From Coniella vitis (taxonomy: Eukaryota; Ascomycota; Sordariomycetes; Diaporthales; Schizoparmaceae), in the NCBI GenBank assembly GCA_011317545.1, contig WUJK01000011.1:1627501-1691500 (forward strand): a stretch of 64,000 nucleotides of DNA, in the 5' to 3' direction. The translations under genes and the position numbers were made by a program. The number at the start of each line of letters is the position of its first letter. The first letter of the stretch is position 1. Below the pieces are notes generated by a model. That model was not told the origin of the DNA and did no database searches. It saw nothing but the letters and a program-made list of their open reading frames with translations. Positions 1 through 12,086 of this stretch are shown one piece after another.

Positions 1-649
1 GCGCATTGCTGTTGCTTTTTCGAGCAGAATGGCTATTTGAAGATGGGAGGTGGCAAGATGGCGAATAGAGAAGGGCACTACAGCGACTTGACGAAGATAC
101 CGAAAGGACACTATAGCAAAAGCTTAGAACGTCCCCTGGTTCTGACAGCGGTGAAGATTATCAGGTTGCATGTGCCATATCGAGTACTTTAGTATCGTTA
201 AATAGCGAGGTTTTGAGCCGGAAGAAATCCAGCTCGAAAACTATACTTGAGGTTGTCGAGAAGGATAAGCATAATAAGGTCATTAGGCTGAGCATCTTGT
301 CTTGTCTATATTCGCGATATTGCGTGTTTGGTCTAAGGGCTGTTCCGGGGTCAGAATTTTGAGGTGGGCATAGGCGAAGCGTATAATATTCCCAAGTACT
401 CAACGCGGGTCGGGAGAAGGACTAGTGGTTGGTATATGCAGTGCCGTCCCCAGCTTGAGCTCTCAAAACTTTCTCGGATCGTTAATTGCGCACAAGAAGA
501 GGCTCTAAAGCACACATGGGAAACGCGGAGGGGCCGGGCTAGATCCGCTACACAGTCTGAAGAGCTCAAAGAATGTTGGTATCTGCACGGTGCACCTGAC
601 TTAGGTGGGGTGTTGGGCGCGGATTTTCTGATACCTCCTGATGGCCCTA

Positions 650-678
650 CTACTATGTACTATGTATGTACATAGTAG
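650..678. repeat. Inverted repeat of TACTATGTAC motif
   Basis: CTACTATGTAC at 650-660 is repeated in reverse complement as GTACATAGTAG at 668-678. The arms are perfect over 11 bp and the loop is 7 nt. It belongs to a motif family scattered through the non-coding DNA of this window. Confidence 0.85.
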
Positions 679-1180
679 CGCCGTTTCACTTGATTTGAGA
701 ATTTGTGAGTGGCCAGAATGTGCTTCATTCCCAACTTTCCTTTTATATTCCAGAGTGCCAACCGACGAGTGAGAACTACGCTTTTTCATGTCTACCAGAG
801 ACGGATGGAAGCTGTATAAGGACGATCAGGGTTGGTGATGGCTTCACAGAAAGAGGAATTGTTCTATGCCAAGGTATAAGAAGGTCTTTGGGTAACAGTG
901 TCCAGTTGTTTGGTATAGACAATCACAATAAACAGGACGTGTATTTGCTGCGAACGGGTATACTTTCGCCACGCGGTGAAGGAGTCAAGAGATGCCGCGA
1001 CAAGAAGATAGACTGATAGACTAGGCCATGCCGGCTGCACGGATCGCAGGGCTGTCGGTGCGCTAACTGGCCGAGAAAAAAAAAGAGAGGGAAGAGAGAA
1101 AAAAACTTTCTTGCAGGGCCTTTGGCTCGCCCCACGTTTTCCGAGCGATTCAAAACCCCCCATCTGCGGCCAGCCTTTTT

Positions 1181-1186
1181 TATAAA
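1181..1186 (+). promoter_or_regulatory. TATA box of ssb1
   Basis: TATAAA follows a T-run 120 bp before the ssb1 start codon and precedes a CT-rich leader. Position and context fit the core promoter of a highly expressed gene. The transcription start is not visible. Confidence 0.55.
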
Positions 1187-1305
1187 GGGAAAATTTCCTA
1201 CAGCCCGCAGCCCTTCTTGTCCTCCTTCCTGCCGTCAACCCTCAATCACCACCTCATCCTCCCTTCCTTCTTTTCCCCCCATATCCCACACAGACCTCAT
1301 TCAAG

Positions 1306-2582
1306 ATGGCCGAGGAAGTTTACGACGGTGCCATTGGCATTGACTTGGGTAGGTCTTTACGTCCACATCTCGCACCGGTGCGCCGTCGTCGCAGGCTTCG
1401 AACGCGTACGGAAAATAATGTGCGTTGCTGACAATCATCCATCACAACAGGTACCACCTACTCTTGCGTGGCCACCTACGAGGGCACCAATGTCGAGATC
1501 ATCGCCAACGAGCAGGGTTCTTTCACCACCCCTTCCTTCGTCTCTTTCACCGAGTCGGAGCGGTTAATTGGTGAGGCTGCCAAGAACCAGGCTGCCATGA
1601 ACCCCATCAACACCGTCTTCGATGTCAAGTAGGTTTTACCGCGAGAGTCTTGAAAAAACAGAACGAAATACAAACAACACAAGGACAATATCTAATATGG
1701 TGTGAAAACAGGCGTCTGATCGGTCGCCGCTTCGATGACCCTACCGTCAAGAAGGACAGAGAGTCGTGGCCCTTCAAGGTCGTCGACGATGCCGGCAACC
1801 CCAAGATCGAGGTCGAGTACCTCGGCGAGACCAAGCAGTTCTCTGCTCAGGAGATCTCTGCTATGGTTCTGACCAAGGTGAGTTCTTTGTCTTTTTATTC
1901 AACTTGACTCATTCGAAGGCGGTGCTAATCATCTCCCAACAAACAGATGAAGGAGATTGCCGAGACCAAGCTGGGCAAGAAGGTTGAGAAGGCTGTTATC
2001 ACCGTCCCTGCCTACTTCAACGACAACCAGCGTCAGGCCACCAAGGACGCCGGTGCCATCGCTGGCCTGAACGTCCTCCGTATCATCAACGAGCCCACCG
2101 CTGCTGCCATTGCCTACGGTCTTGGCTCCAACAAGAGCGCCAAGGAGCGCAACGTCCTGATCTACGATCTTGGTGGTGGTACTTTCGATGTCTCCCTCCT
2201 CAACATCCAGGGTGGTGTCTTTACCGTTAAGGCCACCGCTGGTGACACCCACTTGGGTGGCCAGGACTTTGACACCAACCTCCTTGACCACTGCAAGAAG
2301 GACTTCCAGAGAAAGACCAAGAAGGACTTGTCTGGTGACGCCCGTGCCCTGCGTCGTCTCCGTACTGCTTGCGAGCGTGCCAAGCGTACTCTGTCCAGCG
2401 GTGCCCAGGCCACCATTGAGATCGACTCTCTCTTCGACGGCGAGGACTTCAACATGCAGATTACCCGTGCTCGTTTCGAGGACCTGAACGCCAAGGCCTT
2501 CCTCGGCACTCTGGACCCCGTCACCCAGGTTCTCAAGGACGCCAGCATTGAGAAGTCCCAGGTCGATGAGCTCGTCCTGGTC

Positions 2583-2618
<36 letters not shown>

Positions 2619-3855
2619 CTCAGCGACTACTTCGACGGCAAGAAGCTTGAGAAGTCCATCAACCCCGACGAGGCCGTTGCCTACGGTGCTGCCGTCCAGG
2701 CCGGTATCCTCTCCGGCAAGGCTACCTCCGCCGAGACCGCCGACCTTCTGCTGCTCGACGTTGTGCCTCTGTCCCTCGGTGTTGCCATGGAGGGGTGAGT
2801 TTTTCGCCGACCTTTGCTTTTTTTACACCGACATTTGGACAATTAGCTGACGTGTTTCCAATAGCAACATCTTCGCCCCCGTCGTTCCCCGTGGAACTAC
2901 CCTGCCTACCATCAAGAAGCGGTTCGTACCTTCCCTGATTTTTCGAGTTCTTCAGCTGTTGTGGAATTCGACCCCTGTTTCGCTATACCCTGAACCCTGT
3001 CTTTGCCGTGCCCCGCGGCTTGACTGCGCCCCCCTGCCGGGTCAAATCACGTGATCACCGGCAACCGCAACCAATATCAATAAAGCGAATCACCCTTCGT
3101 ATTAGCTCTTGGAGCGGCTGCGCGGCCGAACGGTCGATATTTGTTCTAATTGTCTCCATTCCGGCGATATTGATACACTGTCATTCCTCTTGATTACTTC
3201 AAAGAAACATGTACTGACCTGTTGTTCTTCCCACCAGATCTTTCACCACAGTCTCTGACATGCAGCAAACTGTTGCTTTCCCTGTTTACCAGGGTGAGAG
3301 ACACGAGTGCAGCCAGAACGTCTCTCTGGGAGAGTTCACTCTTGCTCCCATTCCTCCCATGAAGGCTGGAGAGCCCGTTCTTGAGGTCATCTTCGAGGTA
3401 AGTCACTTGCTCTTGTCAAGAAACGTTGTTTGACGTGAAAGACGTGCTAACACCGCGAATAGCTCAACGCCGAGGGTATCCTCAAGGTCTCTGCCACTGA
3501 GAAGACCTCTGGCCGCAGCGCCAACATCACCATCTCCAACTCCGTTGGCAAGCTCTCCTCCGAGGAGATCGCCAACATGATCAGTGATGCCGAGAAGTTC
3601 AAGTCCAACGACGAGGCTTTCACCAAGCGCTTCGAGGCCAAGCAGCAACTCGAGGCTTACATCACCCGTGTTGAGGACATCATCTCGGACCCTACCCTGT
3701 CCCTGAAGCTCAAGCGCGGCCAGAAGGACAAGATTGAGCAGACCCTGAGCGAGGCCATGTCTCAGCTCGAGCTCGAGGAGTCCACCGCCGACGACCTCAA
3801 GAAGAAGGAGCTGGCCCTCAAGAGACTCGTGACCAAGGCTATGTCCTCGCGATAA
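1306..3855 (+). CDS. ssb1: Ribosome-associated Hsp70 chaperone, Ssb type
   Basis: Cytosolic Hsp70 that binds ribosomes and, with the RAC co-chaperone, folds nascent chains. Exons read as 1306-1348, 1451-1628, 1712-1877, 1947-2794, 2865-2921, 3238-3397 and 3463-3855. They join in frame to 614 residues, the usual Ssb length (yeast Ssb1 is 613). The ATPase signatures are present: IGIDLGTTYS at residues 10-19, IYDLGGGTFDVSLL at about 201-214, and VGGSTRIP from about 341. The protein ends in TKAMSSR, the Ssb ending, rather than the EEVD tail of Ssa-type Hsp70s, so Ssb is preferred over Ssa. The start is the first ATG after a CT-rich leader and gives the canonical MAEEVYDGAIGIDLG. Intron 5 (2922-3237, 316 nt) is far longer than the other five (65-102 nt). 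Confidence 0.97.
2922..3237 (+). other. Unusually long intron 5 of ssb1
   Basis: The intron is 316 nt, with donor GTTCGT, acceptor CCACCAG and a branch-point-like ACTGACC near 3213. It contains the palindrome ATCACGTGAT (3046-3055), a CACGTG E-box core, inside an imperfect hairpin of about 25 nt. No C/D-box snoRNA could be assembled by eye. Confidence 0.7.
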
Positions 3856-4773
3856 GCAGTTTGAGAAATCAAACTAAGTCTTGGCGGTCGTTATTTTACA
3901 CACATCATGATACCATGACATGGGGAGTGGGGGGAATAAAAGTGGTCTACATTTGCTCTGGTGCTTCAGTTTTAAGTGGTGCAAAAAGTCAACGGTGCAA
4001 TATTTCACAAAGGGATCAAGGGACCAAAGGATCATTGGCGGCTAGGCCGCAGTACCAACCTAGTTTAACTCGCTTATACCGTGGTGTCTTGTATAAGAGA
4101 AATACAAGTTACTGCAAACTCCAACATATCTTCCATGACGCCTTGTTTGACCGGCCTAGCCGCCAAGCTTCGTGCTTGGTATATATGCCGCATAATCCAT
4201 CACAGTGACAACCTTGGAGATCTCAAGGCAATCATAGTAACTCCAAGAGCTCTTACGTCTCACAGACTCAGTACGCCATGTAACCCCATGTGTCCCATGA
4301 AGTCTGTTCGGTTGACCTAGCCAAAAGCGCTTGATTCTGTATACGAGCATCCGCGAGCAAACTCATCCCCAAAGCATGCCAACCAGCAGCAGCAGCGTGT
4401 TTCCCTCAGATCGGCCAGAAGGCCTGGTGGGACCAAGTCTCAAACACACAAGCCACACAGATCCAGGCTCCTTTCAATTATGGAAGAGCGTCATAGAAAT
4501 TATGTATGTGACGGCATGCTACAGTTACTTCGGATGTCATTCCCATCCTAGACTGTCGCCTTTTGGAGATTCATTTCAAGCCCTAACGGAATGGAATCAT
4601 CCTCGAGTGTTCCTTGCAAGTCCAAACAGTATATACATATATATATATATATCTCGACCCGTCATTTTGCCGCCCAAAAAAACGCTGAAAACCCTCGCGC
4701 CGTTTGACTGAGAGCCCATTTAGCCTCCCACACCATCTGCACACACAGCGGCGAGCTCCCCGGCCGCCTTGAG
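3856..4773. other. Intergenic region downstream of ssb1
   Basis: It begins with the ssb1 3' UTR; an AATAAA-like signal lies at about 3934-3939 (ggggaataaaag). No gene is recognised. An AT dinucleotide repeat sits at 4630-4652. Confidence 0.5.
4630..4652. repeat. AT dinucleotide microsatellite
   Basis: An alternating AT run with a single C interruption. Confidence 0.9.
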
Positions 4774-4956
4774 CTATTGCAGCAACGACTGGTACCGGTC
4801 ATCACCACAGAGGGCCGTTGCATTGCGAGCCAGCTCAAACACGTAATACGATGAGAGAGCCCCTCCTACAAGAGCGAACGAATGCCTGCCAAGAGACCAA
4901 ACCTCACAGAGCAGTAAGACGGCAAACAACAAGTCTAGGCTAGAGATACCAGACAT
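4774..4956 (-). CDS. Possible small membrane protein, doubtful
   Basis: A 60-residue frame on the minus strand has two hydrophobic stretches (roughly residues 5-19 and 25-42) separated by a short polar turn, then a polar tail ending DDRYQSLLQ. Beyond its TAG stop the same frame stays open for 17 more codons, to a TAA at 4720-4722, with a helical, alanine-rich sequence. It could therefore be a small gene with one stop acquired or a short intron missed. No homologue is recognised, and a chance frame is possible. If real, it is convergent with ssb1. Confidence 0.3.
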   Translation of the reverse strand: MSGISSLDLLFAVLLLCEVWSLGRHSFALVGGALSSYYVFELARNATALCGDDRYQSLLQ

Positions 4957-7900
4957 GTTGGTTCCCAGGGCTCTTGGGTGGTTTCTGCATGGTTTTTGAG
5001 TCCGTTAGATGTATTTCAAGGTTGGTTTTGCTTGTCAGGTTTGGGGGCCCGGCACCTTGAACTGTGCAGTATAGCATCGTACCGTATCGCTCTATTTTTA
5101 TTTTGTCTTATTTTTCACACTTTCTATGTTTGAAATTTGAGGCTCGGAGTTGTGAAGGTTGAAAGGCAATAATCATTGCCATATCAATCAATGCATCCGA
5201 GTTCCTAGCATAGATGATTTTCGGATACTCACTGATAAATCAGGGTATGTATATTTTTTGGAATATGACCAACACATTCTCCAAATATTACTCACGCTTT
5301 CAATGGAAGAACCTTGTGAACACTGGAGACGACCTCAGTCCCTATATGTAGTCAATACGTGCAGATATTGACCGTAACAAAACCCATCTTGTCCAAAACA
5401 AAAAAAAAAAAAAAAAAAAAGGAAAGAAAGAAAGAAAGAAAGAAAGAAAGAAGAAAGAAAACAGGGCATAAGATAACGAAGATGGTCTTTGAACATGAGA
5501 GACCAACCCCCTCTTGTGGTGAATTATAATGATATTATGTTTTGTCCTGACCACTTGCTCGCGTGCCCCTGATCATTACCACAATGAAGGGGATCTGGAC
5601 AACCCCGAAGCCATGAGATACTTTCGTACATATCTCACAGCTTCATGACACAATCGCATGCTGTTTTCTCCGGTTTCTTGGGAACAAATGCTCCCGGTAT
5701 CCCGTGTGTGTCCTTCACGGGAACAAGGGACTGGGGACGACGAAACATTCTGGCATGATGGCTGTACGTACGTCCAGTGCCCATGCCGAGACAAAGGAAA
5801 GGACGATAAAACCAAATGAATGCCAAGATCTGGGCTTCACTGGGGAAAGAAAAAAAAAGCCAAATGCAATTGCGTGAAATGAAGTCGGATGCCTGAAAAG
5901 TAGTTGTCCGTATAAGCTCGTTTTAAGAGAAGGGATCAAGGCCAAATGATGTCCAACAATGAAGGAGCCGGGAAAGAGAAAAAGAAAGACAGGCAAGAGA
6001 ATACCGCGAGTAATAAGGGAGAAGGGGAAACGCCCATGAGTCCACTCGCATTCCGAGGTTGATTGACTGACTGGCCGAGTGACCGACTGCGCACCATGGC
6101 CCGTTAACGTGCACCGCATTCATCAGCCAGCACCCCCAGATGTTCAATAAATGGGCCAGGCAAAGTCAAATCACCCTTACAAACATCGCGAACTAGCGAC
6201 AAAGTTGGTTTTTCAGAGCCTGGTCGTTTGATCATTATCAGGAACAAGAAGGAGGAGAGTATAGACAGCTACTCTTGTCTTGAAGAAGCCCTGACTGGTA
6301 TTGCAATATCTCTTTCTCCTCAAGTTCCATGGTTGACTTGACCATTCCAGCTAAATCGAGATTGTTTACCGGTGGTTGATGAAGCTTTCATATCTTGAGC
6401 GTTTCGGTCAACCAACGTGCTATGCTTCTTTCGCCGAGATACCAGCCGTGCATTCTCTCGGAAAGAGAGCAAAGTTCAACGCAGCCAAGCCCAACCCGGC
6501 CCGATTCGGACTCCAAGACCGAACTGACGCTCCCTATTCCCAAAGGATACGTAACGAGCGACTACGAAATAAGTACATGTGTGAACGGCTCTTGAAGCAA
6601 GCCCTGTGAGTGGTGCGACTTGTCAACCAAGTATGTACCTCCACTCGTAATATTTTTGGTCCGTCTCTCTATCTGTCGTTGGTTGACTGGTTCTGTCACA
6701 TACACATATCCTCCCACCCCCCAAACAAAACGGAGGGGAGAAATAAAGATTTGCACATGGCCTCGGTTTTCAAGTGTATGTTTGTCCCCGCTGGCTGCTG
6801 GCTTGTTCGTTTGCCCGGCCTATCCACCTGATGTCCGCCAAAAGTCCTCGTCTTGTATTCACCTCCCGGACAGAAGGTACTGGACTTGTTCCTGCGAGTC
6901 AGTCAAGTACTTCGGCTTCGTTCTGGCCCACTGTGGGATTTGACCAACGCTCATATCTGTTATTCGCTTGCTGCTAGATTTGTCTACAAACCTGGTCATT
7001 TGATTTGGAGGGGAAGGTGGTATTGGTGTCATCCCGCTGACCAAAGCAGGCATATTTAAGTAGCTCAGAAGGAGAGAGAGAGTAAGCATTACACGGGAAA
7101 AGATCGTTACTTCAATGTGATTTGGTTGGGGGGGGGGCCAAGGTGTGGCTACCTGGCAGGTTGAGCAACCCATCCGCATCGCCACTCGATTTCACGGCAC
7201 GGCTGTTCATCCCACACCACACCCTCAACCAACACCCGTAACCGAGCTCTCAAGCCCCTTTTCATCTTCACTCGTCACTGCCCCAGCATTCTCGTCACTG
7301 ACTTGGTTGACGCCTTTCCAGTAACGCCGATTCTCCTTCCTCTTAGCGAAACGCATCGGGTCAGGCTGATGACGTCTCCATCCCTAGCAGTGTGCCATCT
7401 GCTCGTCCACGCATACTCATCACGGCGCATTTCTTCGCCTCGCAAGTTGCCAATTGCTTGTCGTTGATGTATACTTCAGGACTGTTGTCTGCTGCGCATA
7501 ACGTTGCGCTGATCAGCAAATCACACCTTGTCATGTGGTTCCCTTGACTTCAAGTTCTCCACCGTTCTTGGTCTGGTGACAATCGAACAACAACAGCGGA
7601 AAAGGTAAAGTGGGCACGGGCGGCGAGGCGTGGTAGGTGGGCAAGCGTTGCGTCCATGCAGATGCCATGCTGTAAAGGTATCTTGGACGGTAGCTGTACT
7701 TCAATTATACCTGAAGGCTTTGCACCATCCTTGACACCCGACTACCGGCTTGCGAACCTGCGGGCCGAGCGAGACGTTATGCCATCGCAGGGAAGAGCCG
7801 AGGGCATTAATATAGATTTTAAACCATGTCTGCGCACTCTTTGGATCTTCACTGCTCCAAAGACCGTGCCCCCTCTTGGCCGGCAGGGCCACAGAATTGG

Positions 7901-8780
7901 TCGCAGTACGGCTACATCCAAGATCAAAGGTGAAGACAAGATCGGGCATAAAGTCGAGCGCGAAAGAAGTTGGAGGGGAGGCAAGGCCGCCACGCAGCAG
8001 ACTAGCGCAGGAGGACACAGCCAAGCAAGCCTAGATGAGACCAACTGAGAGCCTTCACAAATTTGTAAGTGCCTGGACAGGGTAGTACAAAAGCCCATAT
8101 TGTGTGACTGATGCTGTAGGTTGTTGATGTTGGTCCAAAGCCCTGTGACCATGACGCCAATGGCAATGATCCTGTCCAGTTTGGCTGTCAGCTGCTGGGT
8201 CTACTTGATTCTTGTTGGTCTAGCGTAATGGGAGAAGTTTTGTGCTGGCTGCCAAATCTATAGCAGCCACCTGCCATGGTATATAGCGATATCCATCGGT
8301 TGGTTGGGTTTGCACGCAAAGTACCACATTAATGTACCTACTAGTCCAAGGAGCGATTCGGAAAGCTTGGTTGGATCGTCTTCTCGGTATTGGAATTTCC
8401 ATTTCCATCAACATACTGGGAGCTTTTTTTTTTTTTTTAGGCGGCAGGACTTCAAAAAGTCATCTTGTTGCAACGTCGCTGAGAAGAATCGCATTTTTCG
8501 GTACATGTAGCTAAGGAAATGACAAATTAGCAATAATACTGCATTACCCAACTGTTTGAGATCCCTGTCCCTTCGAAACAGAAAACAGAACCCTCTTCGT
8601 CTCATGCTCGTAGCTTTTGTTGCTAACAAAAGTTGTGCGGGTGCTCTTCATATGCCAAGAGTCCTGTGTACTGTGTTTGTAAGCATGGATTGGCAAAGAG
8701 TCGGGAGAAAGAAACATATCCAGGATGCTTGTGGGGACGAGTAGCTGTGGCCGGGGCAGAGGAGAGGTTGACTTGCTCCC
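4957..8780. other. Gene-poor region
   Basis: No supported gene is seen. The stretch holds a poly-A plus GAAA microsatellite at 5400-5461, a T-run at 8424-8438 and several CT-rich tracts (7190-7340) that could be leaders of untranslated transcripts. Short frames overlap on both strands without family resemblance. Confidence 0.5.
5400..5461. repeat. Poly-A followed by GAAA tandem repeat
   Basis: A run of 21 A is followed by about ten GAAA/GAA units. Confidence 0.9.
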
Positions 8781-8783
8781 AAG

Positions 8784-9016
8784 ATGCGCAATCTGCGCAT
8801 TCGACGTGCGTCCAATGCTATGCTGCAATGCATAGCGCTTCTCTGTATCGCAGCAGGTGCCCAATCTTGCTGGCCTGGGATCAGCGCGTGATGTACTCTC
8901 CACATCGCGCATATGAGCCTATGAGCGTAGCGTAGCATGCAAGGCAGGTCCCCGCGAACAGATGCTGTCATTGTTGCTGCAGCAAGGCTGCAAGGAGGGC
9001 TCCATTGCTGCGCAGC
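8784..9016. repeat. Cluster of short perfect inverted repeats
   Basis: Four perfect inverted repeats lie within 233 bp. ATGCGCA/TGCGCAT has a 3-nt loop (8784-8800). GCTATGC/GCATAGC has a 6-nt loop (8817-8836). TTGCTGCAGCAA is at 8974-8985 and GCTGCGCAGC at 9007-9016. Nothing coding is seen here. Confidence 0.7.
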
Positions 9017-10665
9017 GTCCCCATAGGTCAACAAGGCAGGGGTGGAGAACCCGGCTTGTCAAGCTGTTGGGAACGAACGGGTGGAGGTCGTCCTCAGCCT
9101 CGAGGGTGCAGTAGCATCGAATTGTGTGCGGTCGCCTGGGTGGGCCTCGCACGATGTCTTCAGATCTCATCTGCAGGACAGGGCAGGGGTTCCCTCTGAA
9201 GATGGACCCAATCGGACGAACTGCTTGAGGCTTATGGTTAGGCGCCGGGCCTCTCTTTCCAGGCAGCCCCAGTACATCCGGTACTTTGAGTGGTGGCTCA
9301 TGCCTGAGCTAAGTAGGTGAGGTCAACAAGCAAGATATGCATGCAGCAGAGCCATGGTGGAATAGGCAGAGAAAACAAAGTAATGGATAGGATGTGCACA
9401 TGCTCTAAATGATCAGGCAGAGGAGTTCGGAACCACACACCAACCCCTCGCAGCAACATTGTACATGGTATATGGGAGAGCCCATTCGCCGGCCCAGTAA
9501 CGTGCTAGTCTGGCCTAGAGGAGGCTCACTGCAACCATAGCAGGGGTTTGGGAGTGCGTAGTAATGGAAAAGGAGAGAAAAGAGGGAAAAGTGCACAATC
9601 CACCTTCTGAAACCTGTCAGGTGTTCCTCCAGAGTCTTATAGGGCTGTGTGCCACAAACCCCCGGCGGGTTTTGGGGGCCAAACACGGAAATCTTTTTCT
9701 GGCCAGAAGCACTTTGCGACACCTCCAGATCGTTTGGTAAACCAAGAGGGTGTTGCGAGGGCGATGAAGGTGTCCTTGTCGCCTCAGCTGCGAAATCGTC
9801 GAACTGTTGGCTCTTGTGACCCAGTGTTGATGAGAGAGTAAGACTGGCGTTGTACAACAAAAGAAAGTACATCGTGGATGACTGAGAGGACCCGAGGTGC
9901 GGCTTCGAATCTGCAAAGAGTCACAATTCTATGGAGCAGCTTCTCCAACGACGCTGTGAGCGGCACCTGGTGCGTTGGAATACTCCTCCGAGGCATCCTG
10001 ATCTGACTGTACCATGAGGATGGGTTTGAATTTCAAGCCACCCCAATCGCCGCTTGAGTAAGTCAATAGAGCGTTGGGTACCGCTCCTCCTACCTCTTGG
10101 TCCTGCCATAGTGGAGAGGTGGAATCAGCAAATTGTAAAATGTCAGGGAATGCAGTGCCCTTGCAGGTGGTGCCCACGAAGTAGTCGGGGCTGGGCCAGT
10201 CTGGCATTGCTGTGCCTATAGCGGATCGCTCCCAATGGCCCAACAACCCTGAGGCAGCAAGGTGTAAATCCTTCCGTCACCCCTCAGATGCCCCCCAGGG
10301 GCCAGTACCCAGATCGGGGGCGAATAGAGGGGTTCGTTACGCACTGTTAGAGTGTCGGTCCGAGCATTGCTTCGGTTTGATACGCCGCGAATTGCTACCA
10401 GGCGAGCCCAGATAGGAATCATGTAGTTTCGGCATCAGCTGAAGAGACTCTTCTATTCACTATGGATGATAGCAACAAGATCTTATGATGGATACGGCGG
10501 TGTTATTCAATGCAGGATTGTCGAGCATACTGATTGTGAAAATTCGCCAGCAGAAAAACCCACCCTTCAACCGGTACGCCTTTGGGGTTTTGAGCCGTTT
10601 GAATCGGTTTTTCTTCGCAGTACGTCGAACAAGGCTGGTCTCGGCCGAGTGCTGGAGCGATCACG

Positions 10666-10688
10666 GTTGTTGTTGTTGTTGTTGTTTT
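10666..10688. repeat. GTT trinucleotide microsatellite
   Basis: About seven GTT units followed by TTGG. Confidence 0.85.
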
Positions 10689-11564
10689 GGTCTCAAGCGC
10701 GCAGTGAGCGGTCGCCAGGACAAGGATGTATAACAGCTGGTCTCCTGTCATACATACGCACAACCGTTTGACCACCTTGGAAACACAAACACAAGGTTAG
10801 TTGCATGCTTTGTACAGCAGTTGACGCATGTCAGCGAGACGTTGTGAAGCGCTGTTTCGTGTTCTCACCTCTACTATGGATCTCCAGATGTACACACGTA
10901 CATTCTCCCCTCAACCTCCGTTTCTTCTTGACCCTGTCTTCTTTCTCCACTGCTTACCTATCCAGGGTCCAGCGATGTTTTGCCATGTGGCTAAATGTCA
11001 GATTCCTATCTTGCAGCATTATGATGGGCAAAAACTCAGCTCGAAGCACTGGCTACGACAAAGCCGCATTCTTCATGCTCATAAGCTGATTGGTGGTGGT
11101 GGGAAATGGGCGGGTTTGGAGGGGCTTCGCGATTCTTTCATCCCATTTGGGTACCGCGCATGCCAGTATCTAGTCTGTTCCCGGAGGCTAGTCGAAAAAG
11201 GACTCAATGATGGAACAAGAAAGGGGATTTGAAATGGGTATTGTGTTCTTCGACATGTGTTGGAATGTATCGCCATCCTTTGTCATGGTAAGCCCGGCTT
11301 GGAGTTGGTGTGGGAACCTCGATTTGGCCGTTCGGCAGTGCTTTTGCTCCAGAGCCCTGTTGTCGTGGGTTTTTCGGACAAAACGGTTGCGCTTCCTGCT
11401 GCAGGCCCCCGTCCGCGTCGCACACGTCACCCACCACGTTGTCGCAAAGCTCTTGTGACAATCTGTCGCGCACACCTGATTTTTTGTTGATTAGCACTGC
11501 AAAACCAGAATGGATTGCTCCCTGGCCTAGTAGGTGAACAGAGAAGCGGTTCCGCCGCCTGTAC

Positions 11565-11589
11565 TGCGGCTGCGGCGGCGGCGGCGGCC
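11565..11589. repeat. GCG-rich microsatellite
   Basis: A CGG/GCG run with one CTG interruption. Confidence 0.8.
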
Positions 11590-11710
11590 AGAAGCGCATA
11601 TACACCAAAAGCTGCCGTTCGTCTGCAAAGACACAAGACAGCCCCACAGACTAAGGCAAACTAGATCCTTTTGATGCTAAAAGAAGAAGGAGGCGCGGGC
11701 GCGCGTGCGT

Positions 11711-11740
11711 GTGAGTGCGTGTGAGTGCGTGTGAGTGCGT
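11711..11740. repeat. Three tandem copies of GTGAGTGCGT
   Basis: Three perfect 10-bp units, flanked on both sides by related GCGTGCGT sequence. Confidence 0.9.
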
Positions 11741-12053
11741 GTGCGTAGTTGGCAAAGGACAGTCATCACATGATGCAGGCGGCATGCGGATTTTGGAGCA
11801 GGCGTGCAGAAGGACGCACAAAAAGGCGAGGCGATCAGGGCGCAGGACAGGTAGCTAAAGCGTCGGGGGCTGATCGTTTGGCATGGCTGGAGGGGTCCGC
11901 GAATCGTTGCCGAGCACCTGCACCTGAGATATGGCCCAAGTGGGCAAGTGTGGCAGTACTTCACTCGCTGGCGTCGAAATGCGATCTTTGTTTCGGTTGT
12001 GGATTTCAGCTCAGCTTTTGAAGTGTTGGCAACAGAGAGGGATGTGAAACCTC

Positions 12054-12086
12054 TACTATGTAGGGCCGCTCTTTCCGTACATAGTA
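12054..12086. repeat. Inverted pair of TACTATGTA motif
   Basis: TACTATGTA at 12054-12062 and its reverse complement TACATAGTA at 12078-12086 are separated by 15 nt. Confidence 0.8.

Larger units (their letters stand above)
1..1305. other. Intergenic region upstream of ssb1
   Basis: No convincing gene is seen; the open frames are short, overlap on both strands and resemble no family. The stretch contains an 11-bp-arm inverted repeat at 650-678. From about 1070 it has purine and pyrimidine runs, and from about 1200 a CT-rich stretch typical of a fungal promoter and 5' leader running into ssb1. Confidence 0.6.

Noticed and set aside
9901..9925. TTCGAATC suggesting a tRNA T arm
   Set aside because: The five bases on each side do not pair, and no cloverleaf can be built.
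11711..11740. Tandem GTGAGTGCGT units considered as a CRISPR-like or regulatory array
   Set aside because: The units are directly abutting 10-mers with no spacers; this is a minisatellite.
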